A stretch of 64,000 nucleotides of DNA from Callorhinus ursinus (lineage: Eukaryota > Chordata > Mammalia > Carnivora > Otariidae). The DNA lies in NCBI RefSeq assembly GCF_003265705.1, contig NW_020312817.1, positions 30,219,820-30,283,819 on the forward strand. Reading direction: 5' to 3'. Within the stretch, counting starts at the first letter, position 1. Every line of letters begins with the position of its first letter. The notes beneath the pieces were generated by a model. It was not told the origin of the DNA. It worked only from the letters and a program-made list of their open reading frames with translations, and did no database searches. Of this stretch, positions 60,501-64,000 are shown piece by piece. The position numbers and the translations under genes are program-made.

Positions 60501-61499
60501 CGGTATCAACAAATAAAAATAATGTCATTGTCAGTGTAAACAAACCAGTTGGAGTGATAAATAGAACAAATGGCATAGCCCACTCTGTAACCAAATAATA
60601 AACCACCTAGACCACTTTTAGTTGGATGTTCCCATGTCTCCATTTCTACATCCTTCTTCAGCCAGAGTGCTTAAAATGCTTTTACATGTACTTCTAGTCA
60701 GACTGTGCTCCTTCCCACAAAAGACTACAGAGACTTTATTATGTAGAACCTCACATTGTATAGAATGGTCGCCATGTCTCCCTGTAGACAAAGTTGCTTC
60801 TAAAACTCTCTGACAGCTTTCTCAAATTAACCCAACTATGCCATGGAAGGCGGTGGCTTAACCAGGAGCAGAAAGAGCCTGTGAGAACTAGGGGACACCG
60901 AAATCCATCAATCAGCCCACGTGACTCCATGGTTTCAAGGCCTCTGTTTAGATCTTTGCCCTTCAGGTAAAATTTAGTCAAAAGTAGAATATTTTTATAA
61001 AGCCTCATTAACCAAACTCTAATGAATGAATCTGGGCCACATAGCAGCCACCCTGGAAAGGATTAGTCAGGGCTTTCCAAAAACCAAGAATCCTCCATGT
61101 ATTTCACATGAAAATTCAGTAGAGTCTTACATGTGGCTTTGTTTTAAAGCACCTTTGAAGAAACACACTTGATCATTATGAAACGTACTGATACTGTGGT
61201 TCAAACTGATCAGATGTGAAGATCCCATAGAAAACACTCCCTCTAAGCAGTGGAGGGGAAGCATTGCTCTGTCACGGTCTCTGAAATGGATCTCCTCTTG
61301 GACTGAAGGCTGCGTCCTCAAGCCTGCCTGTCCTGACTTAACACACCTATAGCTAACCGTGGCTCGCCCCACAGCAGCACGTCGGAACCAGCTTGGCCCT
61401 CCCCTGACGGTGTTGTGTACTTCCCAGGGAGGCTCTGGCACATTGGAGACCACATGAAGATGGAAGGAGAGGAGCCACTGAGTTGAGCTCAGCATAGAG

Positions 61500-61700
61500 A
61501 ACCTGAGCCTTGTAGTCAGATGGAGCCAGGGGATTATGTGGGCTCCGCCACGTAGTGGTTTGGTTACATCAAGTTGCTTCCGCTCTGTAAACCTGAGTCT
61601 CCTCAAGAGAATAGACTGCCCTCCTTCTTAGGGTGTCTGTGAGGCTGAATGGCAGTGAGTTCTTGAGCACGGTACCTGGGCACCATGGATGCTCAGCAGA
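61500..61700 (+). repeat. MIR fragment
   Basis: 'cttgtagtcagatggagcca', 'catcaagttgcttccgctct', 'gtaaacctgagtctcctcaa' and 'tgtctgtgaggctgaatggc' follow the MIR order. Confidence 0.65.
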
Positions 61701-61949
61701 TGCTTTTCGGTTCTTTAATATTTGGCACCTAGATCCCTCTTTCAGAACCATCTGGTGTTTCTCTTATCTCTACCATTTGTCTCCTCTGATCTCCAGTCTT
61801 TAAGAAGGTCAGCTTTGAGAATGCTAGAATGCTGTTCAGTATCATTCAGTTCTTAGATCTTGTGGCCTCACTGAGCTCTGCACCGTGAACTTCAACATTG
61901 GCTTAGAGTTTTGTGCAGACCTTGAGGTCCCTCAGTCCTGCAACCAAGT

Positions 61950-62545
61950 GCCTTTATAAGTTTAAGGTATACAGCATGATGGTTTGAGTTACATGTACTG
62001 TGAAATGAGTACCGCCATAGGTGTAGTTAACATCTGTCATCTCATATGGGTGCAATTAAGGGAAAGAAATTTTCTCCTTGTGATGAGAACTCTTAGAATT
62101 TATTCTCTTAACAACCTTGCTGTCTGTCCCACAGCAGTGTTAGCTGTAGTCATTATGTCGTAATCACATCCCTAGTGTTTATTCATCTTACAACTGGAAG
62201 TATGTACCTTTTGACCACCCTTCTCCAATTCCCATCCTGTCACCACCCCCAACACACCTCTGGTAACCACAAGTCTGATCTCTTTTTCTATGAGTTTTGT
62301 GTTTTGTTTGTTTTTTTAGAGTCCACATTTCAATGAGATCGTGTAGTGTTTGTCTTTATTTCACTTAGCCTAATACCTTCAAGGTCCATCCATGTTGTCA
62401 CAAATGGTAGGATTTTTTTCATTTTTATGGCTGAATAATATTCTATTGTATATATATAACACAACTTCTTTGACCATTCATCCATCAACGGATACTTAGG
62501 TTGTTTCCACGTCTGGGCTGTTGTAAATAATGCTGCCATGAATGT
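61950..62545 (-). mobile_element. Old LINE-1 3' end, antisense (ORF2 C-terminus and 3' UTR)
   Basis: The minus strand still reads LINE-1 ORF2 C-terminal sequence at about 62330-62539: a 69-codon open stretch containing TWKQPKYPLMDEW and YIYTIEYYSAIKMKK, diagnostic of L1 reverse-transcriptase proteins. The rest, down to about 61950, is L1M-type 3' UTR (by eye). The copy is 5' truncated and not capable of moving. Confidence 0.88.
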
Positions 62546-63278
62546 GGCACGCCTGGTTTTTGGAATTAGTTGAAAATAATCTTGAAGGCAAGATGCTTCT
62601 GAGATAATCTGTGATGAGCAGAGCTTAAATGAAATAGAGATAAACCGGTAGAAGTACCTGGAAATTCAGTCCATGTCAGCCCACTCCCTGAGGGGAATGG
62701 CTTTATTGTGACCACAGAAGCCCCTGGACATGGGACCCATCTGGCCCGCCCTCTGAGCGACTGCGTGGAGCCTGCCGCAGTCCTGTCTGGGGGGCTCCCA
62801 GGAGAACGCATCTCGGTCTTCCTTGCCATCACATGGCTACTTTGAATTCTTAATCTTCATTGAATTTAGGAAAATATCTATTTTTTTAACAAAATCAAAT
62901 AAGGAACTTCAGTTTCACCCAATATATAGTCAGAGTTCTTGGTTCAACCCATCACCTCCAAGTCATTCAGAGTAGTTACTTTCTTATATCATTTTATAAA
63001 TATTCTTTTAGAAATGATCTCCTACAGTTGCTGAGTCAGCAGTTACATGAACACTGTTATGCTGTAGCTCTGCATTTGATTGTTGGGTGTTTCTTCCATG
63101 GTTTAGTTTTCTTACAGTCTACTTAGATTCTTCAGAATTGAGCCTCTAGCATTTCAGAGAGCACCACACCACATAGCCAGGTACTCTAGAACTGGGCTCC
63201 GATTAAGCTCTTCCCCCTCAGTATCCTCATGTGTGTGTATTTGGGGGTTGGGAGGGGTCAGGTAGATGATGCATGCTC

Positions 63279-63297
63279 GTGTGTGTGTGTGCGTGCG
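63279..63297. repeat. TG/CG microsatellite
   Basis: About six TG units ending GCGTGCGG. Seen directly. Confidence 0.8.
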
Positions 63298-63429
63298 GAC
63301 AAGATTTCCATTGCTGCCTACTTATCAAAAGTAACTGACATTCATTGTCCAAAAAAAAAAGGTGAAGGGAAAAACTCACCAATTCTAATGTAAGTTACTA
63401 TTAACATTTTCATTTCTTTCTAGACAGTT

Positions 63430-63665
63430 TTTAATTTTCCTCTTTACGTGATGGAGCTTGTACTATACGTGATGCATTTTAATAACTGCCCAGTATTCTC
63501 TCATATGATTTCATTGAATCATTTAAACATTCTCTTATTGTTAGACACAGATTTTTTTCCCTAACTTCTTGTTGTTATAAATAATATTGTGATGAACATC
63601 CACCAGAAAACACTACTTCAGGACTTTTCTGATTTCCTTGGGATAGATTCCTAGAAGGATTATTG
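63430..63665 (-). mobile_element. Old LINE-1 fragment, antisense
   Basis: The plus strand reads 'gttgttataaataatattgt', 'gatgaacatccaccagaaaa' and 'gggatagattcctagaagga', a common reversed motif of old L1 3' ends. Ends are approximate. Confidence 0.55.
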
Positions 63666-64000
63666 GCTCAATGGTATATAAACTCCACAGAGTCACAGGA
63701 AGGGAACCACCAGTTCTGCCGATGACCCCACACGATCCACTTTTTTCCTACCCGAAGCTCCCAGTGACTGAAATTTGTCCTCTCTTACCTTGTTGCACCC
63801 CAAATTTGCTCTGTCCTAGCGGTAGCTTCCTGGTTGTATTCACACAGAGAGGCCTAAGAGTTGGAGGATCGATCACTGCATTAATAATCGCTTACTAATC
63901 CATTGGAATATCTGTTCAGTAAGGCCTGACCAGGTCCCTCACAAACTCCCCATTTATTGCTTAAAGCAGTGAAATGACTCATCTATTGGAATTACCTCTG

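Larger units (their letters stand above)
50466..64000 (+). other. CRIM1: CRIM1 intron after exon I, 5' part (over 13.5 kb)
   Basis: Donor GTAAGA; no matching acceptor exon (sixth vWC) was found before the window ends. It contains one SINE (51263-51480), MIRs (about 55655-55830, 60300-60500, 61500-61700), antisense old LINE-1 pieces (61950-62545, 63430-63665) and a TG run (63279-63297). The stretches 51500-55600 and 56000-60200 look unique, with no exon supported. Confidence 0.75.

Noticed and set aside
61127..61606. 159-codon minus-strand open frame
   Set aside because: Its start-distal part overlaps a MIR fragment and no domain is visible.
62330..62539. Open frame with LINE-1 ORF2 C-terminal motif
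   Set aside because: Truncated old LINE-1, listed as a mobile element and not as a gene.
1..64000. CRISPR arrays, operons, phage or bacterial systems
   Set aside because: The sequence is clearly mammalian; no regularly spaced repeats or prokaryotic gene structure are present.
1..64000. A previously undescribed biological system
   Set aside because: The only coding content supported is the well-known gene CRIM1; the other signals are ordinary intron and repeat features or modest candidates listed above.

Overview
The window is vertebrate nuclear DNA: short coding exons with GT-AG boundaries lie in long introns full of SINEs, LINE fragments and microsatellites. The tRNA-Lys-derived SINE family (heads of the form GGGCGCCTGGGTGGCTCAG, tails AAATAAATAAATAAAATCTT) is specific to carnivorans. 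The subtype (CCCTGCTCGGCGGGAAGCCTGCTTCTCCCTC) matches, from memory, what is seen in bears, seals and mustelids rather than dog or cat, so an arctoid carnivoran is my best guess.

One gene is visible, on the plus strand: the middle of CRIM1 (cysteine-rich motor neuron 1 / cysteine-rich transmembrane BMP regulator 1). Nine internal exons (called A to I here) were placed by reading frame, splice sites and domain cysteines: A 1238-1359, B 8293-8475, C 10926-11123, D 30383-30511, E 38089-38245, F 41378-41499, G 42664-42873, H 46382-46597, I 50244-50465. They join in one open frame of 1559 nt, about 520 residues, or roughly half of the ~1036-residue protein as I recall it. In order they encode the end of the region before vWC1, vWC1, vWC2, four antistasin-like modules, vWC3, vWC4 and vWC5. 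The signal peptide, the IGFBP-like domain and the first exons lie left of the window. The sixth vWC, the transmembrane helix, the cytoplasmic tail and the 3' UTR lie to the right; none was found in 50466-64000.

The protein is a type I membrane protein whose extracellular vWC repeats bind BMPs and related TGF-beta ligands (known for the family). All 50 cysteines of vWC1-5 and all 24 of the antistasin modules are in place and no exon is broken, so this looks like a functional gene.

The introns hold seven carnivoran SINEs (four of them with convincing target-site duplications), a very short carnivoran LINE-1 3' end, at least three older LINE-1 3' fragments, many MIR and L2 fragments, microsatellites, a 40-bp tandem duplication, two clean hairpins and a Z-DNA-like palindrome. 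The most notable non-coding points are a CpG-rich island over exon H and its weak splice donor, and a close inverted SINE pair around exon D that could favour back-splicing. I saw no second protein gene, no RNA gene, and no evidence of an undescribed system.
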